DNA from: JBJFGR01 sp051892875
Lineage (GTDB): Bacteria > Pseudomonadota > Gammaproteobacteria > Enterobacterales > Succinivibrionaceae
Direction of reading: 5' to 3'
Assembly (NCBI GenBank): GCA_051892875.1
Contig: JBJFGR010000072.1
Coordinates: 1-12,450 of the forward strand
DNA: 12,450 nucleotides
Position numbers and translations under genes: made by a program. The first letter of the stretch is position 1. Each line of letters opens with the position of its first letter. Below the pieces are notes generated by a model, which ran no database searches, was not told the DNA's origin, and worked only from the letters and a program-made list of their open reading frames with translations. Positions 12,008 to 12,450 of the stretch are shown here, in pieces.

Positions 12008-12450
12008 ATGAAAATAACAAAACGTGAATTGAAAAACTATGAAATCCTTCAACTATTCAACGAATTCGTAAAAAATTTGAACACTGAAGGCTTAAATCCA
12101 AAATACTCTCTAATGCTATATAAGAATATAGAAGCTTTAACTATTCCTTATAATAACATTATTGGATCTGTTTATAATGAAGCAAATGATTCAGAATATC
12201 AGAAATATCAGCATGACTTGAATGATACTATTGTAAAATATGCTGACAGAGATGAACAAGGTAATATAATTCAGACTGAAAGTGGTGTCTCTATTAAAGA
12301 ACAAATAGTCGAATTTAACGCAGCTAAAGAAGCACTAGATAATGTCTATAAAGATGCACTAGAAAGAGTAGCTCATAAAGATGAAAATAATCGTAAAGTA
12401 GAAACAGCAACTCAGGAAGTAGAATTAGTTGTATTAGATTTAGACGAATT
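12008..12450 (+). CDS. DUF1617-like phage protein, 3' end outside the window
   Basis: The frame starts at an ATG two bases after the SWIM gene stop and stays open to the window edge (147 codons), so it is partial. The pattern of a helical N-terminus (KRELKNYEILQLFNEFVKNL), KYSLMLYKNIEAL, then VKYADRDEQGNI, a second helix, and a beta strand EVELVVLDLDE resembles DUF1617, a phage family of unknown function. The match is by pattern, not by a search. The very short spacing to nrdG and the SWIM gene suggests one operon. Confidence 0.65.
   Translation, partial: MKITKRELKNYEILQLFNEFVKNLNTEGLNPKYSLMLYKNIEALTIPYNNIIGSVYNEANDSEYQKYQHDLNDTIVKYADRDEQGNIIQTESGVSIKEQIVEFNAAKEALDNVYKDALERVAHKDENNRKVETATQEVELVVLDLDE

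Noticed and set aside
1..12450. tRNA genes, CRISPR arrays and insertion sequences
   Set aside because: Reading both strands by eye gave no cloverleaf, no regularly spaced repeats and no transposase or terminal inverted repeats. The only mobile elements seen are the nuclease gene and the intron.

Overview
The window looks like part of a large, AT-rich, T4-like (myovirus-type) phage genome that infects an anaerobic or facultatively anaerobic bacterium. The grounds are: all convincing genes lie on the + strand and are tightly packed; several intergenic gaps carry the T4-type late promoter octamer TATAAATA, mostly just after a rho-independent-type hairpin; there is an oxygen-sensitive class III ribonucleotide reductase (NrdD plus its activase NrdG); there is a group I intron and a homing-endonuclease-like gene; and typical phage families are present (DUF1353, a probable DUF1617-like protein, a phage Hsp20). 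Shine-Dalgarno sites of the AGGAG type and TTGACA-type promoters argue against a Bacteroidetes host. This is inference; no hallmark structural gene lies in the window.

Layout. 1-671: a gene broken by a 13-bp tandem duplication. 672-857: a non-coding stretch with an unusually GC-rich patch and a 9-bp inverted repeat. 858-1040: a small basic protein. 1099-3558: an apparent operon behind a TTGACA promoter, with a nicotinamidase-like hydrolase and an NH3-dependent NAD synthetase (NAD+ salvage), then a two-helix membrane protein, an unknown protein and a small secreted protein. 3586-5277: a second TTGACA promoter, a possible 36-residue membrane peptide, and a DUF2828 protein (Ro60/TROVE-like helical part plus a vWA domain). 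5298-5357: a late promoter and two back-to-back perfect hairpins. 5410-6332: a small heat-shock protein and an acidic protein, each with its own late promoter and terminator.

6419-10181 holds the most unusual locus. nrdD is in two pieces: NrdD-a has the ATP cone and most of the catalytic barrel, and NrdD-b has the rest of the barrel, the zinc site and the glycyl-radical loop. Between them lies a PD-(D/E)XK homing-endonuclease-like gene with its own late promoter and ribosome binding site. NrdD-b has its own ribosome binding site and overlaps the endonuclease stop codon (ATGA). NrdD-b is itself interrupted by a 241-nt ORF-less group I intron, whose splice sites are fixed by a 7-bp P1 and a 7-bp P10 pairing. 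nrdG follows at 11031, after a DUF1353 gene.

11541-12450 carries a SWIM-motif protein and the start of a DUF1617-like protein that runs off the window.

Taken together, the genes serve nucleotide supply without oxygen (NrdD/NrdG) and NAD+ restoration (nicotinamidase/NadE), alongside RNA or protein quality-control functions (DUF2828/Ro-like, Hsp20). No tRNA genes, CRISPR arrays or insertion sequences were seen.
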